This document shows, piece by piece, positions 20,911 through 30,866 of a DNA stretch of 64,000 bases. The first letter of the stretch is position 1. Each line of letters begins with the position of its first letter. Source of the stretch: Gammaproteobacteria bacterium (GTDB lineage Bacteria; Pseudomonadota; Gammaproteobacteria; JAJPIJ01); assembly GCA_021324815.1 (NCBI GenBank), contig JAJPIJ010000035.1:62001-126000 (forward strand), written 5' to 3'. The notes beneath the pieces are model-generated. The model saw only the letters and a list, made by a program, of their open reading frames with translations. It was not told the origin of the DNA and made no database searches. The position numbers and the translations under genes were made by a program.

Positions 20911-21716
20911 TGCCGGAGCTGCCGGAGGTCGAGACCACCCGGCGCGGCATCTCGCCCCATCTCATCGGCCACCGCATCGAGCGGCTTATCGTCCGCGAGC
21001 CGCGCCTGCGCTGGCGCATCCCTGCCTCGCTGCCGCGCAAACTGGCTGGCCAAACAGTGCGAAATGTTCAACGTCGCGCCAAATATCTGATTCTCGATCT
21101 CGACGACGGCCATCTGCTCTGCCATCTCGGCATGTCCGGGAGTCTGCGCATCGTCGATCCCGCCTCCCCGCCGCGCAAACATGATCACATCGATCTCGTG
21201 CTCGACAGCGGCAAGGCGCTGCGCCTGCACGACCCGCGCCGCTTCGGCGCCATGATCTGGACAGCAGACCCGAACACCCACGCACTCATCAAGAATTTGG
21301 GTCCCGAGCCGTGGGAGGCAACTGCAGAATATTTGCATCAACGCGCGAAAGGGCGCAGGCAATCAGTGAAGAATTACATCACGGACAGTCGCACGCTGGC
21401 AGGCGTGGGCAATATTTACGCCGCCGAGGCGTTGTTCGACGCCGGCATCCACCCGAAGCGCCCGGCGGGCCGGCTGTCACTGGAACGCTATCAGGCATTG
21501 CTCAAGGCGGTGGTCAAGGTACTGGAGCGATCCATCAAGATGGGCGGCACGACGCTGAGGGATTTCGTTTCCGCCGAGGGCGAGCCGGGCTACTTCCGGC
21601 AGGTGCTGTGCGTTTACGAACGCGAAGGCGAGCCTTGCCGCCGCTGCCACACGCCCATCCGCCGCATTGTCCTCACCAGCCGCTCGATTTACTATTGTCC
21701 CCACTGCCAACATTAG
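20910..21716 (+). CDS. mutM: Formamidopyrimidine-DNA glycosylase
   Basis: MPELPEVETTRRGISPHL N-terminus and C-terminal zinc finger CRRCHTPIRRIVLTSRSIYYCPHCQ. Confidence 0.97.
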   Translation: MPELPEVETTRRGISPHLIGHRIERLIVREPRLRWRIPASLPRKLAGQTVRNVQRRAKYLILDLDDGHLLCHLGMSGSLRIVDPASPPRKHDHIDLVLDSGKALRLHDPRRFGAMIWTADPNTHALIKNLGPEPWEATAEYLHQRAKGRRQSVKNYITDSRTLAGVGNIYAAEALFDAGIHPKRPAGRLSLERYQALLKAVVKVLERSIKMGGTTLRDFVSAEGEPGYFRQVLCVYEREGEPCRRCHTPIRRIVLTSRSIYYCPHCQH

Positions 21717-21761
21717 ATTCTTGATGTAGGTTCTTATTTTAAGTTACGATGGTTATGCGCT

Positions 21762-22421
21762 ATGCTTCACCTATCCAGCGTGTCTGTAGTTATTGTGTCT
21801 GACGGTAATAACCCCAGACTTTTAAATCCTGATTTTCTGGAGAGAAACGCGATAGTTCCAGCGCAATGGCGACCTGTTGATACACTCGTTACACCACCTT
21901 ATGCTCAAGTTTCATATGACAATAAATTTATCCTACTCATGGAGGATACTAGAGTTCACTTCACTGTAAATGATCCTGTTCAACTAGACTGGTCGGCGCA
22001 CTTGCCTGCCATAGCAATACAATTCTTGAAAGTGCTCCCTCATGTTTCATATAAGGCTACTGGTTTAAATTTCGCGTTTACAACTGACCAGCCTCATGGA
22101 GAGGAAGCAGAAATAAAGCTACTCGACAGTATGATTACTGCCGGCAATTGGCGTAATTTCAACAAAGGTATAACAGGTGCAGTATTAGAATTGCAGTTTA
22201 GGAAACAGCAACCTACGCTGAATGTGAAATTAGGTGCTCGCGAGGAAAATAGGCCCACAGGGAAGATTATTGAAGGATTTGTAATCGCTGCGAATTATCA
22301 CTATGACCTTGGACCCAGAGATACTTCGGAACGCGAACGTTTTATCTCAGCAATCGGTTCCTATGAGCGAGATTTTCGGCAGTTTATTAAATTACTTCCG
22401 CTACAAATATCGATAGATTAA
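21762..22421 (+). CDS. Hypothetical protein, gene 1 of AT-rich cassette
   Basis: 219 aa ORF in AT-rich DNA, tightly followed by the next ORF; no family recognised. Confidence 0.75.
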   Translation: MLHLSSVSVVIVSDGNNPRLLNPDFLERNAIVPAQWRPVDTLVTPPYAQVSYDNKFILLMEDTRVHFTVNDPVQLDWSAHLPAIAIQFLKVLPHVSYKATGLNFAFTTDQPHGEEAEIKLLDSMITAGNWRNFNKGITGAVLELQFRKQQPTLNVKLGAREENRPTGKIIEGFVIAANYHYDLGPRDTSERERFISAIGSYERDFRQFIKLLPLQISID

Positions 22422-22425
22422 TTTT

Positions 22426-23169
22426 ATGAGAAATGCAACCGCGCAGATTCTTGATACAAATCCGAGACGAGTTGAAAGTGGATTCGATCAGAAACCGACA
22501 GAACATGAGCCCCATGCAATATGGCGAATACTAACCGACAATGAGCAATGGGATAACGTAAACAAACTCAAAAAGAGTTGGCTCGAACACTTCCCAAGTA
22601 AGTTTAGTGTGTCGAATACCGAGCCATTTCGTACGGGGTCTTCAATACTTGAGGGGTTGACTAGCAGATTAACAGCTGATCGTTTTGTACCTCCAACTCA
22701 AATTGTTCAAATTATCAATGAGTGTATTTTGCCATTTACAACTTTTAAAGATACAACGCGAGAAACTCACGAAGAAATCATTAATGCAATTAGATCCATG
22801 AAGCATCATGAATGGTCGCAAAAAGTTGCTGAACGCTTGCTATACCTCATGAATGCCGCGCATGAAAATGATCCACCAAGTGAAATTCGACTAGCTTCTT
22901 TGCAACAATTCTATGAGTTTCTTGCTGCGCACCCAACCATTAAATGCCCCAGCATTACCATTAATCCCACAGGGAATTTAATTGCACGCTGGAAAGGACC
23001 TCTTGAACAACTATTTTCAATGGAATTCTCTGGTGGTGAAACAGTTCCGTATGTTGTATTCAAACGTGACACTAGAAGAAATGGCAACATTGAACGAACC
23101 CGAGGTCAAACGGCTCTTGATAGAGTTGTAGTGCGGGCACGTGACCTTGATGTTGATTGGGCATTCTAA
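22426..23169 (+). CDS. Hypothetical protein, gene 2 of AT-rich cassette
   Basis: 247 aa ORF starting 4 nt after the previous stop; no family recognised. Confidence 0.75.
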   Translation: MRNATAQILDTNPRRVESGFDQKPTEHEPHAIWRILTDNEQWDNVNKLKKSWLEHFPSKFSVSNTEPFRTGSSILEGLTSRLTADRFVPPTQIVQIINECILPFTTFKDTTRETHEEIINAIRSMKHHEWSQKVAERLLYLMNAAHENDPPSEIRLASLQQFYEFLAAHPTIKCPSITINPTGNLIARWKGPLEQLFSMEFSGGETVPYVVFKRDTRRNGNIERTRGQTALDRVVVRARDLDVDWAF

Positions 23170-23170
23170 T

Positions 23171-23581
23171 GTGTCCCTGTTACCAGATACTAATCATGTA
23201 GCTCGACACGTCCAGCCCGGAGCGCTTGATGAAGATCAACGCCCCGGACCGGCGGCTTTTCAACCCAGAGAAACAGAACCATATTTATCTGTTCAGTGGG
23301 TCGAACACTTTGGTTCAATAAGCGATCGAGAAACAGTAATTCCTTTAGTACGTCAAGCGCTTGGACGCCAAAGAACGATACGCAAATCTCATAAAATTGC
23401 CGTGTTGAATATTGGTGAAAGTAAACGTCATGTCACAAAAAATTCAGATCGAAGAATCAGATTTGAACACTTACCCATAGAACCAGATGATTTGGGGCAT
23501 GCCGGTATATTTGGCATTGATTCTCTTTATATAGCTGAGCTTTTAACAGAAAAAATTGTGGATGTTTGGGATGGCAGATAA
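23171..23581 (+). CDS. Hypothetical protein, gene 3 of AT-rich cassette
   Basis: About 136 aa; GTG start one base after the preceding stop (track start at 23141 overlaps gene 2); motif EPYLSVQWVEHFG and C-terminal HAGIFGIDSLYIAELLTE. Confidence 0.7.
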   Translation: MSLLPDTNHVARHVQPGALDEDQRPGPAAFQPRETEPYLSVQWVEHFGSISDRETVIPLVRQALGRQRTIRKSHKIAVLNIGESKRHVTKNSDRRIRFEHLPIEPDDLGHAGIFGIDSLYIAELLTEKIVDVWDGR

Positions 23582-23599
23582 TTATCTAATAAATCAGTA

Positions 23600-25288
23600 C
23601 TACTTTGCATTTATAGTGAAAATCTGAGCGCGGCCCTCGCCGCGCGGGTCGGAGGCGGCCTGCACGGTGTTTGATTTTTTGCCCCACAGCAGCGCCTGCA
23701 TGTTGCCGTAGGTCCGATCGACTTGCTGCAGCAAATGCCCCATTTTCTTCAATCCGGCTTGCTCGATGTCTGTGAGGGCACCGGGTTCGAATTCGATGAC
23801 GTCGGGCAGGTATTGATGATGGAAGCGCGGCACGCGCACCCAGGATTCCGGCGGCCTGCCCTCGGCGAAATCGAGCACGCCCAGCAGCACCATGCTGATG
23901 ATGCGGCTGCCGCCCGGCGTGCCGAGCGCGGCGACGCGATCCGGCGTGCGCAGGAACGTCGGTGTCATGCTGGACAGCGGCCGCTTGCCGGGCTCGATTT
24001 GGTTCGCGGTGCCGCCGGTGAGGCCGTAGGCGTTGGGCACGCCGGGCTTGGCGGAGAAGTCATCCATCTCATCGTTCAGCAGCACACCGGTGCCCGGCGG
24101 CATGAAGCCGGAACCGAACGGGTAATTGAGGCTCAGCGTGGCGGCGACGACGTTGCCCTGCGTGTCGATGATGGAGAAATGCGTGGTGTGCGTGCCGGTG
24201 GCTTTGAGTTGTCCGGACGACAGGGTGTCACTGGGCGTCGCCCGGTGCAGGTCTATGCCCGCGGCCAGATATTGCGCGTAAGGCTTGTCGATGTATTGAT
24301 CCGTGGGCACGGGCGTGAAGGCCGGGTCGCCCAGAAACTGGGCGCGGTCGCGATAGGCACGGCGCATGACCTCCACGATGACGTGCTTGCGCGTGACCGC
24401 ATCCAGCTTGTTCAGATCGAAATGCTCCAGCATGTTCAGCATTTCGATGAGCACCACGCCGCCGGAGGACGGCGGCGGTACCGAGACGACTTCGATGCCG
24501 CGATATGTGCCATGCAGCGGCTCGCGCTCAAGGATTTTGTAGGCCAGTAAATCGTCCGTCTGCCAGATCCCGCCCGCCTCGCGCACGCCTTCCACCAGTT
24601 TCCTCGCGAACGGCCCCGTGTAAAAATATTTCGCGCCCTCTTTCGCCAGACCCGCCAGAGTGTCCGCAAGCTCAGGCTGCGCCAGCTTGAAGCCGGGCGC
24701 CGGCGCTTCGCCCTTGTCGAGAAATATGCCGCCGGCGGCCGGTGAATCGCGCAACACCCCTGCGCGCATGGCGGCCAGCCGCTGATAGGCGGCGCCGGTT
24801 TCAAAGCCCTCCCGCGCCAGACGCTCGGCCGGCGCCAGGTCGCGCGCCAGCCCGAGCCTGCCGTAACACCGCGCCAGATGATCCAGCGCCGCCGGGATGC
24901 CGGGAATGGCGGCGGCCAGCGGTCCGTCGAGCGATTTATTGGGAATGACCCCGCCATGCTCGTCGAGATACATCCTGGGCGTGGCGGCGAGCGGCGCCTG
25001 CTCGCGGGCGTCGATGACCACATCCTTGTCGCCGTCGGCCTGGTGCAGCAGGAAAAATCCGCCGCCGCCCAGGCTGGAGTTGAACGGCTCCACCACGGCC
25101 AGCGCCGCTGCCACCGCGACAGCCGCATCAAAGGCGTTGCCGCCCGCCTCCAGCACTTCACGCCCGGCGGCGGTGGCAAGCGGATGCGCGGAGGCGACCG
25201 CGGCGGCGGGCGGCGGTGCCGCTCCCGCGGCGGCATCGAACGCGATCGCCAGGGCGAGCGACAGTACACAAACGAAATGCCGTTTGAT
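23600..25288 (-). CDS. ggt: Gamma-glutamyltranspeptidase
   Basis: AGGNAFDAAVAVAAALAVVEPFNSSLGGGGFFL and catalytic TTHFSIIDTQGNVVAATLSLNYPFGSG. Open frame with signal peptide IKRHFVCVLSLALAIAF extends to 25288 but lacks ATG/GTG/TTG before GTG 25156. Confidence 0.85.
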   Translation of the reverse strand: MKRHFVCVLSLALAIAFDAAAGAAPPPAAAVASAHPLATAAGREVLEAGGNAFDAAVAVAAALAVVEPFNSSLGGGGFFLLHQADGDKDVVIDAREQAPLAATPRMYLDEHGGVIPNKSLDGPLAAAIPGIPAALDHLARCYGRLGLARDLAPAERLAREGFETGAAYQRLAAMRAGVLRDSPAAGGIFLDKGEAPAPGFKLAQPELADTLAGLAKEGAKYFYTGPFARKLVEGVREAGGIWQTDDLLAYKILEREPLHGTYRGIEVVSVPPPSSGGVVLIEMLNMLEHFDLNKLDAVTRKHVIVEVMRRAYRDRAQFLGDPAFTPVPTDQYIDKPYAQYLAAGIDLHRATPSDTLSSGQLKATGTHTTHFSIIDTQGNVVAATLSLNYPFGSGFMPPGTGVLLNDEMDDFSAKPGVPNAYGLTGGTANQIEPGKRPLSSMTPTFLRTPDRVAALGTPGGSRIISMVLLGVLDFAEGRPPESWVRVPRFHHQYLPDVIEFEPGALTDIEQAGLKKMGHLLQQVDRTYGNMQALLWGKKSNTVQAASDPRGEGRAQIFTINAK

Positions 25289-25294
25289 AACGGT

Positions 25295-25588
<294 letters not shown>

Positions 25589-25658
25589 TCATTCACCGTT
25601 GTCGATTAAATCCACTTTGGTTCAGGCCCCCCGACATCAACAACGTATGTATGACTTG

Positions 25659-26725
<1,067 letters not shown>

Positions 26726-26786
26726 TGTTCGAAGTCCCTGATCGCCAATGGTAGGATAACGCAAACCCCATTCCGGCGTTTCCTTC

Positions 26787-27766
26787 ATGTTTGGTCTTTT
26801 CAAGCGCGACAAGCTCCCCCCGGCTTCATCTCAAACTTCCAAAGGGCTTTTCCGCTCCCTGCGCGATGGCTTGCGCCGCACGCGCGAGAATCTGTTCGGC
26901 GGGCTTTCGCGCCTGCTGCCCGTGGGCGGCAAAATCGACGCCGCCACGCTCGATGCCATCGAGGAAGGCCTGCTGCTGGCCGACGTGGGCGTGGAGGCCA
27001 CCGCGCACATCCTGTCGCGGCTGCGCCTGCGCCACAAGGAACAGCGCCTCACGGACGCGGCGGCCCTGCATCAGGCACTGCGCGAGGAGCTGCTCTCGCT
27101 GCTCATGCCCGTCAGCCAGCCTTTGCAAATCCCGCGGGAACGCGATGCGCCCTTCGTCATCCTCATGGTGGGCGTGAACGGCGCGGGCAAGACACCACGC
27201 TCGGCAAGATCGCGAGCCAGATGAAGGCCGCGGGCCTCAACGTGATCATGGCCGCGGGCGACACCTTCCGCGCGGCCGCGGTGGAGCAGCTGCAGAAATG
27301 GGGCGAGCGCAGCCAGGTGCCGGTGATCGCCCAGGCCGCCGGCGCCGACGCGGCCTCCGTCATCTATGACGCGCTCTCGGCGGCGCAAACGCGCAGGGCG
27401 GACGTGCTGCTCGCCGACACCGCCGGACGGCTGCACACCCGCGACAATCTCATGGAGGAGCTGAAAAAAATCCGCCGCGTGCTCACCAAGCTCGACCCCA
27501 CGGCGCCGCACGAGGTGCTGCTGGTGCTGGACGCGACGATTGGCCAGAACGCGCTCACGCAGGCCCGGGAATTCCTGGCGGCGGTGCGCGTCACCGGCAT
27601 CGCGCTCACCAAGATGGACGGCACCGCCAAAGGGGGCATCCTGATCGCCGTCGCGCAGAGGCTGCGCATTCCCGTGCGCTACATCGGCGTCGGCGAGCAA
27701 ATCGACGATCTGCGCGTCTTCAACGCCGAAGAATTCGTCGACGCCCTGCTCTCCCAAGACAGTTAA
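26787..27766 (+). pseudogene. ftsY: Signal recognition particle receptor FtsY, reading frame broken by an apparent 1-nt deletion
   Basis: Frame A (26787..27224) ends ILMVGVNGAGKTPRSARSRAR*; the frame used to 27766 resumes TTLGKIASQMKAAGLNVIMAAGDTFRAAAVEQL; joining near 27193 restores GVNGAGKTTTLGK. Confidence 0.9.
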
Positions 27767-27780
27767 GATTGGAGCCGGTT

Positions 27781-27826
27781 GAAAATGCCATTCGCCCTTT
27801 GATGTCTCAGGGTCAACGGCTTTTTC
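27781..27826. repeat. REP-like inverted repeat between convergent ftsY and dacC-like genes
   Basis: GAAAATGCCATTCGCCCT-10 nt-AGGGTCAACGGCTTTTTC; about 14/18 pairing; core shared with the 48.8 kb element. Confidence 0.6.
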
Positions 27827-27829
27827 AGA

Positions 27830-29107
27830 CTAGCGGCGTTTGGATTTTCCGCCGGCCTTCGGGCCCGCCGGCGCTTTGCCGGTCATGCCGGCGTTCAGCA
27901 CCTGCGGGGATTGCACGAGACAGATGGTGTCCTTCTTCAGCAGATAGAGACAGGCGTCGATGGCGTCCTGCGTCTTCAGTCCCACGAGCAGCGCCTTCCA
28001 GCTCACCACGTCCTCGTTCTGGCGCTTCACCAGCGCCGGCCGGCCGGCCGTCAGCACCGGCTTCAGTTTCTGCTGCATCTCGGCGATGTATTTCCTGGCC
28101 TCCTCCTGCTCGTGGAACACGCCGAAGAGCAGTCCCCAGCCGGGCAGGCGTCCCTGCGCGACACCGTTGCGTATGCCGGTGCCCAGATTGCACTCCCCGG
28201 GCTTGAGGCGGAACGGCGGCGGCGCGCCGTCCCCCGGCGTGGGCTGCATCATGGCCAGCGTGATGCGGCCCCCGCCATCGCCGCGCCCGGCAAAACCGTC
28301 GTTCAACAACCGCGTCATCCACGACGTGCGCTCCCCGCTGCTGCCTGCGCCCAGCACAACGCCGACCAGCCGGCGATTGTCACGCATGGCCGAGGCCACC
28401 AGATTGAATCCGGAGCCGCAGGTGAAACCGGTCTTGAGCCCATCGGCGCCGGGGTAGCTGCCGAGGAGGCCGTTGATGCTGCTGTAATTGATGCCCTTGT
28501 AGCTGAAACCGCGGGTGCCGAAGTAGTGATAATACTGGGGGAAGTCGCGCAGCAGCGCGAGCGCCAGCACCGCCATGTCGTGCGCCGTCGTGACCTGCGC
28601 GTCATCGGGCAGGCCGGTGGCGTTTTTGAACGTCGTCCGCTCCATGCCCAGCGCCCGCGCCTGCGCCGTCATTTTCGCGGCGAAGGCCTCCTCGCTGCCG
28701 CCGATGCGCTCGGCCAGGGCCACCGCGGCATCGTTGGCGGATTGCGCGATCACCGCCAGGATGGCCTGCTCGACCGTGATGCGGTCACCCCTGGCCAATC
28801 CCAGCCGCGAGTCCGGCTGGGCGGCCACCCGGCCGGAGGCGGTGAGCATTTCGTCCGGCCGCAATTCGCCGCGCTCCAGGGCCGCGAGTGTCAGGTACAC
28901 CGTCATCATTTTTGTGAGCGAGGCGGGGTACCAGCGTTGCATGGCGCGCTCCTGATGCATCACCTCCCCGCTCCCGGCGTCCACGACGAGCGCCGCATGC
29001 GGTGGCTCGGCGGCGGTCGGCGCCGGCGCGCAGCACAAAAGCAGAACCAGGACCGGCAAGGATAATCGAAACCGATTTGACCCAGACACGAACTCACTCC
29101 GGTTCAA
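27830..29107 (-). CDS. D-alanyl-D-alanine carboxypeptidase (PBP5/6 family) with SPOR-like C-terminus
   Basis: SLTKMMTVYL (SxxK), SAN, KTG (DGLKTGFT) motifs; C-terminal WGLLFGVFHEQEEARKYIAEMQQ resembles SPOR. Confidence 0.9.
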   Translation of the reverse strand: MNRSEFVSGSNRFRLSLPVLVLLLCCAPAPTAAEPPHAALVVDAGSGEVMHQERAMQRWYPASLTKMMTVYLTLAALERGELRPDEMLTASGRVAAQPDSRLGLARGDRITVEQAILAVIAQSANDAAVALAERIGGSEEAFAAKMTAQARALGMERTTFKNATGLPDDAQVTTAHDMAVLALALLRDFPQYYHYFGTRGFSYKGINYSSINGLLGSYPGADGLKTGFTCGSGFNLVASAMRDNRRLVGVVLGAGSSGERTSWMTRLLNDGFAGRGDGGGRITLAMMQPTPGDGAPPPFRLKPGECNLGTGIRNGVAQGRLPGWGLLFGVFHEQEEARKYIAEMQQKLKPVLTAGRPALVKRQNEDVVSWKALLVGLKTQDAIDACLYLLKKDTICLVQSPQVLNAGMTGKAPAGPKAGGKSKRR

Positions 29108-29176
29108 AGCCGCATAAACTACTTGCTGGCAAGGAATATCGCAACCTTTTGATTTGATTATTGGAACAAAATGCGA

Positions 29177-29203
29177 TTAGCACTCTCTAATGGCGAGTGC
29201 TAG
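29177..29203. promoter_or_regulatory. CIRCE element (HrcA operator) upstream of rpoH
   Basis: TTAGCACTC-TCTAATGGC-GAGTGCTAG; 17/18 arm bases match consensus TTAGCACTC-N9-GAGTGCTAA; ends 26 nt before rpoH ATG. Confidence 0.9.
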
Positions 29204-29229
29204 AATATTTTTCAAGCCGAATCCGGGGG

Positions 29230-30114
29230 ATGACCATGTCCAATGCACTGGAATTACAACTGGTTCCGACCGCGGGATCACTGGAAGCCTACACCCAATG
29301 GGCCAACCGCGTGCCCATGCTCTCCGCCGAGGAGGAGCGGGCGCTGGCGCTGCGTTTTCGACGTGAGAATCATCTGCCCTCGGCGCGTCAACTGGTTTTG
29401 TCACACCTGCGTTTCGTGGTCAAGGTGGCGCGCGGCTATCTGGGTTACGGCCTGCCGCTCGCCGATCTGATCCAGGAAGGCACCATCGGCCTGATGAAGG
29501 CCGTCAAGCGCTTCGACCCGGGCATCGGCGTGCGCCTCGTCTCCTTCGCGGTGCACTGGATCAAGGCCGAGATTCACGAGTACATCATCCGCAACTGGCG
29601 CATCGTCAAGATCGCCACCACCAAGGCCCAGCGCAAGCTTTTCTTCAATCTGCGCAACGTGCGCCGGCGCCTGGGCTGGATGCGCCGGGATGAAGTGCGG
29701 GACGTCGCCAATGAGCTGGGGGTCAGCGTGCGCGAAGTGCGGGAGATGGAGGCCCGCATGAACGCCCGTGACTTCTCCTTCGACGCGTCCGAGGAGGACG
29801 AGGACGGCGATGCCGTGCCGCCGGCGCAATACCTCGAGGACCTGCGCTTCGAGCCGCAGTCGCGGCTGGCGGAGGATGAGATTGATCGGGTGCGGATCGA
29901 CACCCTCAACACCGCCCTGCAATCCCTGGACACGCGCAGCCGCGACATCATCACGCGCCGCTGGCTGGCCACGGATGAAGGCAAGGCGACGCTGCATGAG
30001 CTTGCCGCGGAGCACGGCGTGTCCGCGGAGCGCGTGCGCCAGATAGAGAAAAACGCGCTGGACAAAATGCGTCTCCTCATCGGCGGCGCCGGATTGCTGC
30101 CCGCCGCCGTTTGA
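29230..30114 (+). CDS. rpoH: RNA polymerase sigma-32 factor
   Basis: RpoH box [17 protein letters not shown], region 2 [19 protein letters not shown], region 4 [18 protein letters not shown]. Confidence 0.96.
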   Translation: MTMSNALELQLVPTAGSLEAYTQWANRVPMLSAEEERALALRFRRENHLPSARQLVLSHLRFVVKVARGYLGYGLPLADLIQEGTIGLMKAVKRFDPGIGVRLVSFAVHWIKAEIHEYIIRNWRIVKIATTKAQRKLFFNLRNVRRRLGWMRRDEVRDVANELGVSVREVREMEARMNARDFSFDASEEDEDGDAVPPAQYLEDLRFEPQSRLAEDEIDRVRIDTLNTALQSLDTRSRDIITRRWLATDEGKATLHELAAEHGVSAERVRQIEKNALDKMRLLIGGAGLLPAAV

Positions 30115-30130
30115 GCCGCCGGGCCGGCGA

Positions 30131-30853
30131 TCAGCGCTGCTTCAAGCGATAGCGGAAGGAAAGCAGGTACAGCAGCATGAAGTAGTCGTAGTACATCTCC
30201 GCGGTTTCGCTCCACCGCGTCATGTTGAACGTGGGTCCGAAGTAATAAATCCGGTGGTGCAGATTCAACAAGGTGATGGCCATGGAAATAATCGCCGTCG
30301 GCACCACGATGGCGGTCGGCCACAGCCAGTACCACCAATCATTGACACTTTCGACGCCCTGCCGGCGGCGGCGGCGACCCATCGTCAGTGGATAAACCAC
30401 CCCTCCGACAAAGATGCCGAGTTGCAACACGAGTTCAGGTTTTTGATTGAACCAGCTGCTGATGTTGTGCAGATTGGTTTCGCGCTGCTTGTTGATCTCC
30501 GACCACATTTCCGGCGTGTCCCAATGCAACCACTGCTGGCCCCAGCTGATTTCCTCGCCGCCGTCGTAGATGCAGGCCAGCGTGCCGAACAGCAGCCATG
30601 CCGCGAGCCAGCGTGACGGCAGCCGTCGCCATTGCCTGAGCAGGCTGATGCCCACGCCCGCGCCGGCAAATGCCAGGATCGCGGAAGCCTGTTCCACGAA
30701 ACCCAGCTCGCCCTCCATCCATCGCAGGTAGTGATTCGGATCGAAGTAGGCGAAGAGTTGTTGAAAGATCGGGAAAAGCACGGGCAGATACAGCCAGCTC
30801 CAGCGCGGCAGATCGCGCGGTAGCGGGGCGGGTCGCACGTCGGAACCGGCCAC
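30131..30853 (-). CDS. Conserved membrane protein of unknown function
   Basis: 240 aa, several hydrophobic segments, YDGGEEISWGQQWLHWDTPEMWSEINKQRETNLHN motif. Confidence 0.75.
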   Translation of the reverse strand: MAGSDVRPAPLPRDLPRWSWLYLPVLFPIFQQLFAYFDPNHYLRWMEGELGFVEQASAILAFAGAGVGISLLRQWRRLPSRWLAAWLLFGTLACIYDGGEEISWGQQWLHWDTPEMWSEINKQRETNLHNISSWFNQKPELVLQLGIFVGGVVYPLTMGRRRRRQGVESVNDWWYWLWPTAIVVPTAIISMAITLLNLHHRIYYFGPTFNMTRWSETAEMYYDYFMLLYLLSFRYRLKQR

Positions 30854-30866
30854 GCGACAGCCCCGC

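Noticed and set aside
27185-27200. Programmed ribosomal frameshift in ftsY
   Set aside because: No slippery heptamer or stimulatory element evident, and the site is in the invariant P-loop; a base deletion or sequencing error is simpler.
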